Shown in pieces: positions 6,981-16,602 of a stretch of 64,000 bases of DNA. The stretch covers positions 62,001-126,000 of the forward strand of contig CBDCNH010000013.1 of the NCBI GenBank assembly GCA_965219015.1, in the 5' to 3' direction. How positions within the stretch are numbered: the first letter of the stretch is position 1; each line of letters opens with the position of its first letter. Both the position numbers and the translations under genes were made by a program. A model generated the notes under the pieces. It saw nothing but the letters and a program-made list of their open reading frames with translations, ran no database searches and was not told where the DNA came from. Source of the stretch: CBDCNH01 sp965219015 (lineage in GTDB: Bacteria > Pseudomonadota > Alphaproteobacteria > Rhodobacterales > Rhodobacteraceae).

Positions 6981-9499
6981 CTATCTTCCTCCCAGTGGTC
7001 GTTCGACGCGAGCCTAGCCAGTTCGCGGAGGTTCGTCCCGCGCTTCAGCGTCGTCCGCGTGCCTTCGACGGTGAAATCGTCCGGGTCGATCCTTCGCGCC
7101 TCCGCCTCGACCGCGCCGGAGCCCTCGAAGCGGACAGTGCCATAGTCGGGATCGGAAACCACCAGCGCATCGCCGTCCTGGTCGATTTCCAGCGCAGCGA
7201 ACCGCCGCGCGAAGCTGTCCCCGTCGCCGTGCAGCGCATCCGAGCCGAGACGCACGAGCCACCAGCCGTCGCGGCCCGCGAGGCGGAGCTCCGACCCCGC
7301 GGTCGGACCGGCCGTGACCGCTTCGAGCGCCGCCGAGCCTTTCAGCATGAGGTGCGCGCCGCCCGCGCGGGCGGTCGCGATGCGTCCGTCGAGCGCGGTC
7401 GCGTCGAAGGCCGCGCGCGGAAACCAGGCGTGCGTGAAGCCGGGCTGCGAGGGCTGTCCGGCGAACCGGACGACGGCAAGGTCGCGGTACTGCTGGACCC
7501 GCGGAACGGAGGCCGATCCACCCCAGTAGGACGGCCGCCCGAAGCCCGAATGGATCACCTCGCCGGGATGGTTGATCCAGACCTGGGCATTGGGATCGTC
7601 GCCCATCCGCAGGTGGATCAGCGTCTCCTGGTAGCCCCATTCACCCCAGCGGTACGCCACGGCGGAGCCGAGGGCGTGTTCGGCCGTCTTGTGGTGGTAG
7701 AGCTTCGCGATCCGGTCCTTGCCTTGGGCGAAGCGCCATTCCTGCGAGTCCGGCGCGGACCAGTCGGCCCGGTCCTTCCAATCCGGCAGCACGAGCCCGT
7801 GATCGCGCAGGCAAAGCGCCAGGCCCGGCAGCGCATGGAAGCGCGACCCGTAGCTGCCCGTGCCCCAGAGCAACCGGCCGATGGCCGTCAGCTCCAGCGT
7901 CATCGTGGATCGCAGCGAGTGCTCGTAGGACCGGCCCTGCGCCGCCGTCAGGATGCCCCGATGCGCCGAGTTCGCCACCAGCTCCACCAGCCGGGCGATC
8001 GCCGCTGCAGCCCGCTCGCGAAGGCGGGCATCGGGAGACAGGGCCTGCAATGCGGTCAGGCCCTTGAGGTCGATCGGGAAATAGGGGGCGGAGTTGAACT
8101 CGGCCATCTCCCATCGTTCGAAATGGTCGAACCACCCGTGCAGGCGCTCCGCTCCGACGGCGGAGTGCGCGGCTCCCGTCCGACCCGAGCGGCGGAAGGT
8201 CGCGCCCGGCAGGAGCGCGCCGCCGAGATGAGCGGCAGTGTGGAACAGGAGCGCGTGGTTTTCCGAGAAATACCACTGCACATCGTTACCCGGCTCGTCC
8301 ATCCAGTAGCGGTAATTCAGGACCGTCTCGTCGATCCGCGCGGCCAGATCGCCCAGAGCGTCGCCGAACCGGGCGCGCGCGAAGATCAGCGGAACAAGCG
8401 CGAAGTCCGCGCAATCCCAGCACGCGTCGATGCGCGGCAGGGCCGCTTCGATCATCGCGCGGGTGTCCCGGCCGGCATCGCCCAGGGCCAGCCGGGCGAG
8501 GGCCGTCACCGTGTCGGCCTCGCCCTCGCGGGCGACCGTCTGCAGCGCCTCGACGATCCGGTCCGAGAGGTGCGCCGGGGCCGGACCCTGCGCCGCGCGG
8601 TGTGCAATCTCGGTCCCGAGAACACGGGTCGCCGCGAAGCCATCGGCTTCGAGCGTCACCTCGACATGACGAAAATCCGCCGGAAAGTCTCCTGCATCGC
8701 CGAGCTCGAAGCGGTCGGCCCCGACGGCAAGGTCGGTCGCGACCGCTGGCGCCAGATCGTGCGACATGAAATCGCCCGCGATCCGCGCCGTGGCGCGCAT
8801 CGCGACGGGAAGCGATCCGGCCAGAAGCACCGTGACCGGGCCGCCGTCATGCGCGGGTCGAGCGAAGTGCATCCGTTTGAGGGCGGCTTCGATGTCAGCC
8901 GCACTCGGCGGCGCGGGGATCGCCTGGATGGCCGCGGGACCGTCGAGATAGGTGAGTTCGGCGTAGAACCGCGTGTCGCGCTCGGCCAGATCGTCGAGGT
9001 AAAGCGAGACGACGTTCTCGCCGGCGGCCAGATCCACCACGACTTCCGCCTCGGCCTCGAAGTTGCGCCGATACCCGGACATCGACAGCGCCGTCTTGCC
9101 GTTCAGGCGCAGCACCGCACCGCCGCAGGTGGCGAGGCGCAGGCGCGCGAGGCCTGCGGTGTCGGCGACGATCCGCGTTTCGGCCCGCGCCGCGATGCGG
9201 GTGGGGCGAAACCAGAAGCCCGACAGATCGATCCGCGGCGAGCCGAAGCCGAGCCACACCGTCTCCACCGGACCCGTCGCCGCCTCGTCCGGAGCCTTGC
9301 CGCGGAACGTTTCGGCAAAGTCCGTGCGGCAGGGATATTCATGCGGGATGAAGTTCCGCTCCCTCGTGAGAAAGAAGAACGGGTCCATCTCGCCTTCCAT
9401 CGGACGCTCGGTCACGTCCCAAGGTGCCTCCGCGATTGCGGAATGGCGCCAGAGCGTGACGGGCTCGCCGGAGCCGAGAGGGCGGGTGAGACGGCTCAC
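6977..9499 (-). CDS. Large protein of unknown function in pectin/rhamnogalacturonan operon
   Basis: I do not recognise this 841-residue protein. A GTG start at 9497-9499 overlaps the kduI stop (GTGA), giving VSRLTRPLGSGEPVTLWRHS. No signal peptide is seen, so it is probably cytoplasmic. The N-terminal 180 residues look beta-rich with a jelly-roll flavour (CGGAVLRLNGKTALSMSG). The middle (about 300-560) is helical with conserved aromatic/acidic patches (NYRYWMDEPGNDVQWYFSEN, HALLFHTAAH), as in (alpha/alpha)6 hydrolases or lyases, and the end is beta-rich again. Position between kduI/GH105 and the importer suggests an intracellular glycoside hydrolase or lyase acting on imported oligosaccharides. 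That role is inference. Confidence 0.7.
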   Translation of the reverse strand: MSRLTRPLGSGEPVTLWRHSAIAEAPWDVTERPMEGEMDPFFFLTRERNFIPHEYPCRTDFAETFRGKAPDEAATGPVETVWLGFGSPRIDLSGFWFRPTRIAARAETRIVADTAGLARLRLATCGGAVLRLNGKTALSMSGYRRNFEAEAEVVVDLAAGENVVSLYLDDLAERDTRFYAELTYLDGPAAIQAIPAPPSAADIEAALKRMHFARPAHDGGPVTVLLAGSLPVAMRATARIAGDFMSHDLAPAVATDLAVGADRFELGDAGDFPADFRHVEVTLEADGFAATRVLGTEIAHRAAQGPAPAHLSDRIVEALQTVAREGEADTVTALARLALGDAGRDTRAMIEAALPRIDACWDCADFALVPLIFARARFGDALGDLAARIDETVLNYRYWMDEPGNDVQWYFSENHALLFHTAAHLGGALLPGATFRRSGRTGAAHSAVGAERLHGWFDHFERWEMAEFNSAPYFPIDLKGLTALQALSPDARLRERAAAAIARLVELVANSAHRGILTAAQGRSYEHSLRSTMTLELTAIGRLLWGTGSYGSRFHALPGLALCLRDHGLVLPDWKDRADWSAPDSQEWRFAQGKDRIAKLYHHKTAEHALGSAVAYRWGEWGYQETLIHLRMGDDPNAQVWINHPGEVIHSGFGRPSYWGGSASVPRVQQYRDLAVVRFAGQPSQPGFTHAWFPRAAFDATALDGRIATARAGGAHLMLKGSAALEAVTAGPTAGSELRLAGRDGWWLVRLGSDALHGDGDSFARRFAALEIDQDGDALVVSDPDYGTVRFEGSGAVEAEARRIDPDDFTVEGTRTTLKRGTNLRELARLASNDHWEEDR

Positions 9500-10345
9500 T
9501 GCAGATCCTTCACCGGCACCGGGATCACGTCCTGATAGACCTGGTTCTCGCCGGTCATGCCCCAGACGAACGCGTAGGGTCCCGTGCTCGCGCCCATGTG
9601 GATCGACCAGGCCGGCGACAGCACGCCGTCGCCCGGGGCCACGACGAGGTGGCGCGTGCAGTCGGGCTGGCCCCATGAAGTGCATCACGCGGTCGCCCTC
9701 GTCCATGTCGAAGTAGAAATACGCCTCCATCCGCCGCTCGTTGCAGGTGCGGGCGGCATGGTGTTCCAGACGCTGCCGGAAGCCGGATCGGTGATCCCCA
9801 TGAGGAGAAGGCAGGACGGCGCGACCTGCGGGTGGATGTACATGCGAAGGGTGCGGAGGTTCGCCTTCGCCGCGTCGCCCATCGTGACGGCCTTCGAGTC
9901 CGAGACCGGGATCAGCCGGTGCGGATGGCTGGGCCCCCGCCGGAACGGAATTGAGGTAAAACCTGTGCGCCTTCGCCCGACAGCGTCACCTCCCGCGCCC
10001 CGCGGCCGACATAGAGAATGTCGCGAGGCGCGATGTCGAAGGTCTCGTCATCCACGTGGGACACGGACCGGGGCGACCGCCCGAGGTTGGCGATGCCGCC
10101 CTCGCGGGCCTCGAACAGGGTCTCGGTCCCGACCTCTGCCCCGTCCCCGATCGCAATCGGGTCCACCCCGGGACAGATGCCGCCCACCACCATCCGATCG
10201 ACATGCGTATAGACGAACCGCGCTTCGCCCGGCGCCCAGAGGGCAGGCATCAAAAAGGCGTCGCGCAGGGCTTGTGTCGTCATGCCGTTGATCTCGGCGG
10301 GCGAGGCACCGTACCGGACGCTCCAGGTCCTGCGTTCGATGCCTC
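9496..10345 (-). pseudogene. kduI: 5-keto-4-deoxyuronate isomerase KduI, broken by frameshifts
   Basis: KduI interconverts 5-keto-4-deoxyuronate and 2,5-diketo-3-deoxygluconate in unsaturated uronate catabolism. The protein can be read in order across three frames: VRYGASPAEINGM and FVYTHVDRMVVGGICPG; then YIHPQVAPSCLLLMGITDPAS with GSVWNTMP; then EAYFYFDMDEGDRVMHFMG; then the C-terminus VYQDVIPVPVKDLQ. The span (about 283 codons) equals the normal family length, so only small indels separate the pieces. The start codon is not clear: the first matching residues are SVRYGAS near 10340. Either a recent pseudogene or indel errors in the sequence. Confidence 0.85.
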
Positions 10346-11406
10346 CGTCAGGCACAGGATGGCCAGCGACTGACCGTAAGCCCGTCGGCTTCACCGGGAT
10401 TGTTCGCGGTAGAATTGCAGGTCGTGCCCATGCGCGTGCCGTAGGAGACGCCCGCGACCACGCCGTCGTTCCCTATCCGGGACAGCAGGTAGTCGACGCC
10501 CCGCCGTCCCGCCGCGGCCGCGGCCTGGCCCGCAAGCCCCAGCCGTGGCCGCCTTCATCAGCCCGTAGGCGATACCCGCCGTCGCGCTCGTTTCCTCGTA
10601 GGATCGAGGATCATCGAGCAGCGTGCGCCATGCGCCCGCCTCCGTCTGCAAGGGCAGGAGCGCGGCAATCTGGGAGGTCAGAACGCCGCGCAGAAATCCC
10701 GCGACCGGAGGCGACAGCGTGCAGAGGTCCGGCAGATCCACCAGCCCGGCAGTGATCCAGGCGTTGCCGCGGGCCCATCGGGCGCGGGCAAAGTTGTGAC
10801 GGCCCGCGAACGTCCAGCCGTGGAAACCATAGCCCGGTCTGCGGATCGGAGAGATAGCGGGCATGCACGAGGAACTGGCGCTCCGCCTCGTCCACGAGGT
10901 CGCGGCGACCCGACGCTTCGCCGTAGGCCGCCAGGAACAGGGCCACCATGAAGAGCGTGTCGTCCCAAAAGCTCCCCGTCGTTGGTCCGGTCCGAGGCGT
11001 CGTGCTGAAGTCCGTCCTCTTCGGTCCGGGGCATGTCGCGATGACCCGGTCGGCCCAGCCATTCGAGCGCCGAAGGCCAGCGCGGATCGCGCGTCCGAGC
11101 CCATAGAAGCGAGAGCGCCAGCATCGGCGCGTGGTGTTCACATTGAGCGCCGGCAGACCGCGCTTCAGGTGTTCGACGTACCAGTCTTCGAGAATCTGGC
11201 GGAGATCGTCGTCGCCCGTGACGAGCCAGAGACGCGCAATGCCGTAAGAGCCCGACGCCCTGCGGCCATTCCCAGTTTGTCGAAGCTGATGTAGTCGCCC
11301 GCCGTTCCGTCGAGGTTGGGCTCGTCGAACCGGCCATCGTGGCGCAGCCCGGTCGTGCCGACGACCAGCGGCGGAGAATGGCATTCAGATCGCGCGGGTC
11401 GTGCAT
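10280..11406 (-). pseudogene. Unsaturated rhamnogalacturonyl hydrolase (GH105), multiple frameshifts
   Basis: GH105 enzymes (YteR/RhiN type) remove the unsaturated galacturonyl end of rhamnogalacturonan fragments. Start MHDPRDLNAILRRW at 11406. Reading across frames gives DYISFDKLGMA, DWYVEHLKRGLPALNVNTT, PRTEEDGLQHDASDRTND, WDDTLFMVALFLAAYGE, RYLSDPQTGLWFHGWTF, HNFARARWARGNAWITAGL, LQTEAGAWRTLLDDP, SYEETSATAGIAYGLMKAA and a C-terminus GQSLAILCLTEAS. Total span 375 codons matches the family. At least five single-base frame changes are needed. First gene of the operon and the best clue to its substrate. Confidence 0.85.
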
Positions 11407-12246
11407 CGCAGGTCTCCTCGGGCGACACTCGTCAGCCTGGAAACCTTGTGCAAGGCGAAAGATCATGCGGCATCTCATGCGTGGAACGCCGCCGTGTCGC
11501 CTTGGACGACCTCGCGGCGCGGCGTTTTCTGCCTCGACGGTCGGCCCGAGCTCCGGTCCGCAGCCCAAGTGCCCGGCGACGTCCTACCGGTGTCCATGAC
11601 GGGACGAAACGTGATGCTTGTCGCAAGCGGGGCCGGCGATGACCGACGCCGCCGCGCCCGCAGGACAGTCCACGCTTCATAGGCCGCGGGGGGTTGGGGG
11701 AGGCGTAAGCCGACCGGACCCCCCGCCGGTCGGCCCGTCAGGTTCGGTCAGGCCGCGATACCTCCCGGCCGAGCGGCGCATCCCGGGGGCGGGTCGCGGC
11801 GTGCCGCATGGGAGGGCGGCACTCGGCTCGTCCGAATCCCCCGGTCCCGGAACGCGGTGCCGGTGCCCGTCTGGCCCGTGCCGGCGACCGGAGCCCGGAG
11901 GGCCAAGCCCCGGCGTACGTCGACCTTGGGAAAGCCGGGGATCGAGAGGGCGACGGAGGCTGTGAGCTTCGCACGATGTCCGAGGGCTTTGGGAATGAAG
12001 CGCAGGGAGAACGAGCGGGGCCTCACCGTTCCGTCGCGCGGCCCGCCGAGGACGCCGCCGGCGACAGTTTCAACCTGGCGACGACGACACGCGTGGCCCG
12101 CAGACGCCCCGCATCCGCAACCGCAACCGACACCTGTGCTCCGCGCTTGTCGCTCATGGCGCCGGCAAGGTTTCGACCGGCCCGATCGTGAGCACGCAGC
12201 ACGGTTGAAGACCGGGCCTGGTCTCATCCCGTCCGGCCTTCGTCCC
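11407..12246. other. 840 bp with no recognisable gene
   Basis: Lies upstream of the minus-strand pectin operon and downstream of vapC. GC is very high and open frames on both strands are compositional. No family motif, RNA gene or convincing hairpin was found. It should contain the promoter of the GH105-to-ATPase operon near 11420-11500, where GC is locally lower (GATCATGCGGCATCTC), and may hold a decayed regulator. Confidence 0.4.
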
Positions 12247-12673
12247 TCAGGCGCCGGCGGCCGGGATGAGCAGCGCCGTTCCCTCTGCTCCGCCGCTCGT
12301 GCCAGCGCCCTGTCCGCCGTTCGCGAGCGGGACGCGCGTCCCGCATCGCCAGCGCGAGATAGGTCGCATCATATGCCGTTCAGTCCGTGGCTCTCCGCCA
12401 GCCCGACGATGCCGGCATCGTCCGACAGGGTCATGTCCACCGTCTCGATGGGCAGCCGGCGGAGGCGCAGGAGTGCCGGGGCGGCCTCGCCGCTCGGCAG
12501 ACGCCGCCTGCGGGTCGCCATGACCAGGATGTTGCGAAGCTCGTACCAGATCAGCGAAGGCACCAGCCGCACCGTCCACCGCGATCATGTCGAGGACCCG
12601 ATCCGCATCCGACGACGGCTCGTCCGCAGCAGCCAGGCGGCCGCCACCGAGGCGTCGACGCGACGAACGTCAC
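12247..12673 (-). pseudogene. vapC: VapC-type PIN-domain toxin, frameshifted
   Basis: PIN-domain ribonuclease toxin. Across frames the protein reads VTFV-VDASVAAAWLL (first Asp), then LVPSLIWYELRNILVMATRRR (second acidic residue), RLRRLPIETVDM, DDAGIVGLAESHGL, TAYDATYLALAMRDA (YDAxYLALA, the third acidic site), LATADRALARAAEAEGTALL and IPAAGA. The span of about 142 codons is normal. The GTG start at 12673 sits 7 bases after the Phd stop. Three or more 1-nt shifts break it as given. Confidence 0.8.
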
Positions 12674-12680
12674 CGGAAGG

Positions 12681-12914
12681 TCAGCGCCGTCCCGCGTCGC
12701 GCCAGGCGAGGATCTCGTCGGGCGTGGTCGCGGCCACCGCGGCGCGCGCCGCGCGGACGTCCGCGATGGCGCCCCTCGACGTCGTGCCGTCGTGCACGAG
12801 GCATCAGACGTGCGACGGGATGGTCGCCACGAGCGATCACGATCTCCTCGCCGCTTCCACGCGTGCGAGCAACTCCGACAGACGCGTCTTCGCTTCCCCG
12901 ACCTTCACGACCAT
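12681..12914 (-). pseudogene. Phd/YefM-type antitoxin, frameshifted
   Basis: Antitoxin partner of the VapC gene that follows. ATG at 12914 gives MVVKVGEAKTRLSELLARVE, then a one-base shift gives GEEIVIARGDHPVARLMPRA, and a second shift gives ADVRAARAAVAATTPDEILA with stop at 12681. 78 codons, the normal antitoxin size. N-terminal DNA-binding fold and C-terminal toxin-binding helix are both recognisable. Probably represses its own promoter at 12959-12988. Confidence 0.78.
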
Positions 12915-12958
12915 GCCCCATGCCCGTCTCCCGTACCCGCCAAGATCGCCCTCTGCCT

Positions 12959-12988
12959 ATCCATAGATGGATGCACCAACTTGGTCAA
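12959..12988 (-). promoter_or_regulatory. Promoter and inverted-repeat operator of phd-vapC
   Basis: On the minus strand TTGACC (12988-12983) and TATGGA (12965-12960) are separated by exactly 17 bases, a good sigma-70 promoter, about 45 bases before the phd ATG. An inverted repeat ATCCAT-AG-ATGGAT (12959-12972) covers the -10 box, where an autoregulating Phd antitoxin would be expected to bind. Prediction from sequence only. Confidence 0.55.
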
Positions 12989-12989
12989 G

Positions 12990-13316
12990 CCTTGGCCAAT
13001 AAGCTCGCGGGCCAAGCTCCCGCAAAGATCGCCGATCCGCGACCGCTCGCCGCGGCGCCTGCGGGCGGTCGTCGGGCCGTTGCTGCCGAAAGGGGCCGCC
13101 GAGGTCGACGGAGGCGACGACGGACTGCAGGCCGCCCGGTGATCGCGATCCATCCGGCGCTCGATATGCGTCCGCAGCGCGCCGAATGGCGGCTTCGAAG
13201 ACAGCGGAGCACCGCCAGCGGCGCGAACGCCACCGCCCCAGCATGCGGCGGCCCCTTCGGTGCAGGAGAGCGCCACTCAGGACGTCGGTGTCGAGAACGA
13301 CGCGCGCGGCATTCAT
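12990..13316 (-). pseudogene. Second PIN-domain fragment
   Basis: Starts MNAARVVLDTDVLSGALLHR, the typical opening of a PIN-family toxin component (first catalytic Asp in LDTDVL). After about 22 residues the similarity fades and other frames open, so the rest is frameshifted or decayed. It lies upstream of the phd-vapC promoter on the same strand. No antitoxin partner could be identified in the 90 bases before it. Confidence 0.45.
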
Positions 13317-13408
13317 CGGTCAGGAGCACGTCCAGGCGGGCGCGCGCTTGAGGCGCGGCTTCGGACGCCGGACCGAGGGGCGAGCGACATCTTAACACGC
13401 ACCGGATC

Positions 13409-14689
13409 TCAACGGTAGATCAGGGTGGGAAGCCACATGGTCAGGGCCGGGATGAAGGTGACGAGGCCCAGGACGATCACGAGGGGGATGAGAAACGGCG
13501 CGGTGCCGACGACGCATTGCTCGAACGGGATCTTCGCGACCCGCGCCAGCACGTAGAGGACCATGCCCACCGGCGGCGTCAACAAGCCCAGCATCAGGTT
13601 CAGGACCATGATCACCCCGAAATGGACCGGGTCTACTCCGATCGCGACCGCGATGGGAAGCAGAACCGGCACCATGATCGTGATCGCGGCCACCGTTTCC
13701 ATGAAGCAGCCGACCGCCAGCAGGATCAGGTTGATCAGGATCAGGATGACCCAAGGCCTGTCGGAGACGATCAGCAGACCGGCCGCAAACTGCTCGGGCA
13801 CCCGGTTGGAGGTGAGGATCCACGCGAAGATCGACGCGGCGCCGACCACGAGGAGGACGACGGCAGTGGTCTCGATGGTGTCGAAGCTCACGCGCAGGAA
13901 CCGCGGCAGGGTCAGGGTGCGGTAGACCACCAGACCGAGGAACAGCGCCCAGGCGCAGGCCGCCACCGCGGCCTCGGTCGGGGTGAAGGCGCCCGAGAGA
14001 ATGCCGCCGACGATGATGACCGGGGTCAGCAGCGACAGGAACGCGCGACGGAACATCGACCAGAGCACCAGCCAGTCGAAGGCCTGATCGCGTCCGAACC
14101 CGCGGGTCCGGGCCATGATCGCGATCATGATCATCAGCGCCGCCGCCATCATCAGCCCCGGGACGAAACCCGCGACGAAGAGCTGTCCGATGCTGGCGCC
14201 CGCCACCACGCCGTAGATCACCATCGGTAGCGAGGGCGGAATGATCGGGCCTATGGTCGAGGAGGCGGCGGTGATGCCGACCGCGAAGCCTGCATCGTAG
14301 TTCGCGTCCCGCATCGCCTTGATCTCGATCGCGCCGAGGCCGCCGGCATCCGCCACCGCAGCGCCGGACATCCCCGCAAAGATGACGCTCGCGCCGACGT
14401 TCACATGGCCGAGGCCGCCGCGCATCCAGCCCACGGAGGCAAGCGCGAAGTTGAAGATCCGTTCGGTGATCCCGGCGGTGTTCATCAGGTTTCCCGCCAG
14501 GATGAAGAACGGCACGGCGAGGAGCGGGAAGCTGTCGACCCCGTTGATCATCCGGTGCGCCACCACCATCGGCGGCGGCGTGCCGCTCGCGAGGATGAAG
14601 ATCGCCGACGATCCGGCAAGCGCCACGGCGACCGGGAGGCCGAGGATCAGCATCCCGAGAAGCATCGCGAAGAGCCAGACGATGTCCAA
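13409..14689 (-). CDS. dctM: TRAP transporter large permease DctM
   Basis: Large membrane subunit of a tripartite ATP-independent periplasmic transporter, 426 residues, about 12 membrane segments. Family landmarks: AGNLMNTAGITERIFNFA, GMSGAAVADAGGLG, and ITAASSTIGPIIPPSLPMVI, which form the conserved transport region. Imports organic acids with a sodium gradient. Starts 10 bases after the dctQ stop; the three genes dctP-dctQ-dctM form one operon. Confidence 0.95.
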   Translation of the reverse strand: MDIVWLFAMLLGMLILGLPVAVALAGSSAIFILASGTPPPMVVAHRMINGVDSFPLLAVPFFILAGNLMNTAGITERIFNFALASVGWMRGGLGHVNVGASVIFAGMSGAAVADAGGLGAIEIKAMRDANYDAGFAVGITAASSTIGPIIPPSLPMVIYGVVAGASIGQLFVAGFVPGLMMAAALMIMIAIMARTRGFGRDQAFDWLVLWSMFRRAFLSLLTPVIIVGGILSGAFTPTEAAVAACAWALFLGLVVYRTLTLPRFLRVSFDTIETTAVVLLVVGAASIFAWILTSNRVPEQFAAGLLIVSDRPWVILILINLILLAVGCFMETVAAITIMVPVLLPIAVAIGVDPVHFGVIMVLNLMLGLLTPPVGMVLYVLARVAKIPFEQCVVGTAPFLIPLVIVLGLVTFIPALTMWLPTLIYR

Positions 14690-14699
14690 GGGGCGGCCG

Positions 14700-15272
14700 C
14701 TAGTCGATGGCGCGGATGTGGTCCGCGTGGCGCGTGGGGTCGATCAGCGCGGAGGTTCCTTCGCGCAGGTGCCGCCACAGGTTCCAGGCCGACGAGGCCG
14801 CCATGCAGGTGAAGGCCACGCAGACGACCCAGTAGACCGACGATTTCGGGACGTCGATCGACACCATCATCTGCTGCGTCCGCCCGGCGATCTGCGCGCT
14901 GAACAAAGCCAGCGCCGCGAAGAACGTCGTCGTCAGCGCGTCGATGGCGGCCTGCGCGATACGTCGACCCGGGCGCGGCACCCAGCGATAGACGAACTCC
15001 ACCGCGATGTGGCTCTGCTTGCGCGTCGCCATGATGGAGCCGATGAAGGTCACGCCGATCAGCAGGAACCGCGCGATCTCCTCTGTCCAGGCGACGGAGT
15101 CGTTGAGCACGTAGCGGGTGAAGAACTGCAGGAACACGACCCCCGCCAGCACCCAGAACAGGACCAGCACGATCCCGTCCTCCCACCTGAGGTCGGACAG
15201 GTCGATCCCTTCCTCCTCGAAAGCGATCGGCTCGACCGCACGTGTCTCGCCGTCAGGGTCCTTTTCGCGCAT
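14700..15272 (-). CDS. dctQ: TRAP transporter small permease DctQ
   Basis: Small four-helix membrane subunit of the TRAP transporter, 190 residues. Start at 15272 (MREKDPDGETRAVEPIAFEE) gives a hydrophilic cytoplasmic head of about 40 residues, longer than usual, before the first helix (VLVLFWVLAGVVFLQFF). The conserved region TEEIARFLLIGVTFIGS with a Trp-Glu pair is typical. Lies between dctP and dctM. Confidence 0.93.
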   Translation of the reverse strand: MREKDPDGETRAVEPIAFEEEGIDLSDLRWEDGIVLVLFWVLAGVVFLQFFTRYVLNDSVAWTEEIARFLLIGVTFIGSIMATRKQSHIAVEFVYRWVPRPGRRIAQAAIDALTTTFFAALALFSAQIAGRTQQMMVSIDVPKSSVYWVVCVAFTCMAASSAWNLWRHLREGTSALIDPTRHADHIRAID

Positions 15273-15328
15273 CGTGTCTCCTTCCGTGTCCGGCGGGCCG
15301 CCCCGGGGGACGGCGCGCCGCATCAGGG

Positions 15329-16312
15329 TCACTCGATGGCCTGCAGCCGGTCGTAGGTGGCCCGGTCCCAGGTCGCCGCCGGTCCGTTGTGCACGGCCTT
15401 CACCGCTTCGATGAACGGTGCGCGGTCGACCTCGTTGACCTCGACGCCTTCGCCGCGGAACCACTCGACGAGCTCCCCCTCGGCCTTGATGATCGCGTCG
15501 GTCGCGCAGACGGCCGTCTGCTCGGTGACGCCCGCGAGCGCCTCCTGGTCCGCCTCGTCCATCGCGTCCCAGGCGGGGCCGCCGACGATGGTCAGGAGGG
15601 CGTCGGTGATGTGGCCGGTCAGGTTGATGTCCTTCTGCACCTCGTAGAACTTCTTGGCCTGGATCGTCGGCAAGGGATTCTCCTGCGCGTCGACGGTGCC
15701 CTGCTGAAGCGCCAGATAGACCTCGGCGAAGGCGATCGGCGCGGGGTTGGCGCCCACGGCCTCCGGGAACATCATGTAGAGCGGCGCGTTCGGCACGCGG
15801 ATCTTCAGCCCCTTCATGTCCTCGGGCTTCAGGATCGGCTTGTTGGACGTCACGTGCCGCGCGCCGTAATAGGTCATTGCCGTGATGTGGTTGCCCGTCG
15901 CTTCGGTATAGCCGGCCGACAATTCCTTGAAGAGATCGGAGTTCCGGTAATGGTCCCAATGATCATAGTCGCGGAACATGAACGGCGCGCCACCGATGGC
16001 GATCGGCCCGTAGGCCCGGCCCGCGAAGAGCTGCCCGGTATAGATGATGTCGACCGTGCCGAAGCCGAGCCCTTCGTTGATGTCCACCTCCTTGCCCAGC
16101 GACGAGGCCGGGAACACCTCGATCCCGAAGCGCCCCTCGGTTGCCGACATCAGCAGGTCGTTCGCGGCCACGGCGCAGGTATGGTACGGCTCGCTCGACT
16201 CGTAGACATGGGCCCACTTGAGTTTGGTCTCGGCTGCCGCCAGCGTCGGCAGCATGCCAAGAACCAGGATGCCGGCCGTCGAGGCACAGAGATGGCGGGT
16301 GATGGTCATCAT
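15329..16312 (-). CDS. dctP: TRAP transporter substrate-binding protein DctP
   Basis: Periplasmic receptor, 327 residues. Signal peptide ending near TLAAAETKLKWAHVYESSEP, a normal DctP mature start. The substrate-carboxylate Arg is readable in GLKIRVPNAPLYMMFPEAVG and the helix QQGTVDAQENPLPTI is characteristic. Substrate not predictable. First gene of the minus-strand operon, with a GGAGGA-type ribosome site just before its ATG. Confidence 0.94.
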   Translation of the reverse strand: MMTITRHLCASTAGILVLGMLPTLAAAETKLKWAHVYESSEPYHTCAVAANDLLMSATEGRFGIEVFPASSLGKEVDINEGLGFGTVDIIYTGQLFAGRAYGPIAIGGAPFMFRDYDHWDHYRNSDLFKELSAGYTEATGNHITAMTYYGARHVTSNKPILKPEDMKGLKIRVPNAPLYMMFPEAVGANPAPIAFAEVYLALQQGTVDAQENPLPTIQAKKFYEVQKDINLTGHITDALLTIVGGPAWDAMDEADQEALAGVTEQTAVCATDAIIKAEGELVEWFRGEGVEVNEVDRAPFIEAVKAVHNGPAATWDRATYDRLQAIE

Positions 16313-16602
16313 GGTTCCTCCCAGAACATTGACCTGCGCGGTCGTCGCCGACGGCGCGAATGATCCTTGCTAACATGCTATCCAGCGGTGTGGCCGAATA
16401 AATCCTTCATCTTCGATGCCCATCGTCGGGATTTCTCGCCAGCGCACCTCACGCAGGATGAGGGCGTAGGGCTGGTGCAGCGCGATGCCGTCCGAGGCGG
16501 CTTCGATCCCATACCCGCAGCGCCGACGGTCCGGGCTGCGCTGCGGGCCGTCACGACCGCTCCTCGGTCGACCCCAAGTCAGGGCACGATGTCCGCATCC
16601 CT
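16313..16602. other. Intergenic region between dctP promoter side and aminotransferase end
   Basis: About 290 bases. The minus-strand promoter of the TRAP operon should lie near 16330-16400, where the AT content rises (GCTAACATGCTAT). No gene, terminator hairpin or repeat was recognised. Confidence 0.4.

Noticed and set aside
6728..9535. Plus-strand frame of 935 codons opposite the 841-residue protein
   Set aside because: Arg/Pro/Ala-rich shadow without family features. The minus-strand frame has start/stop coupling to both neighbours.
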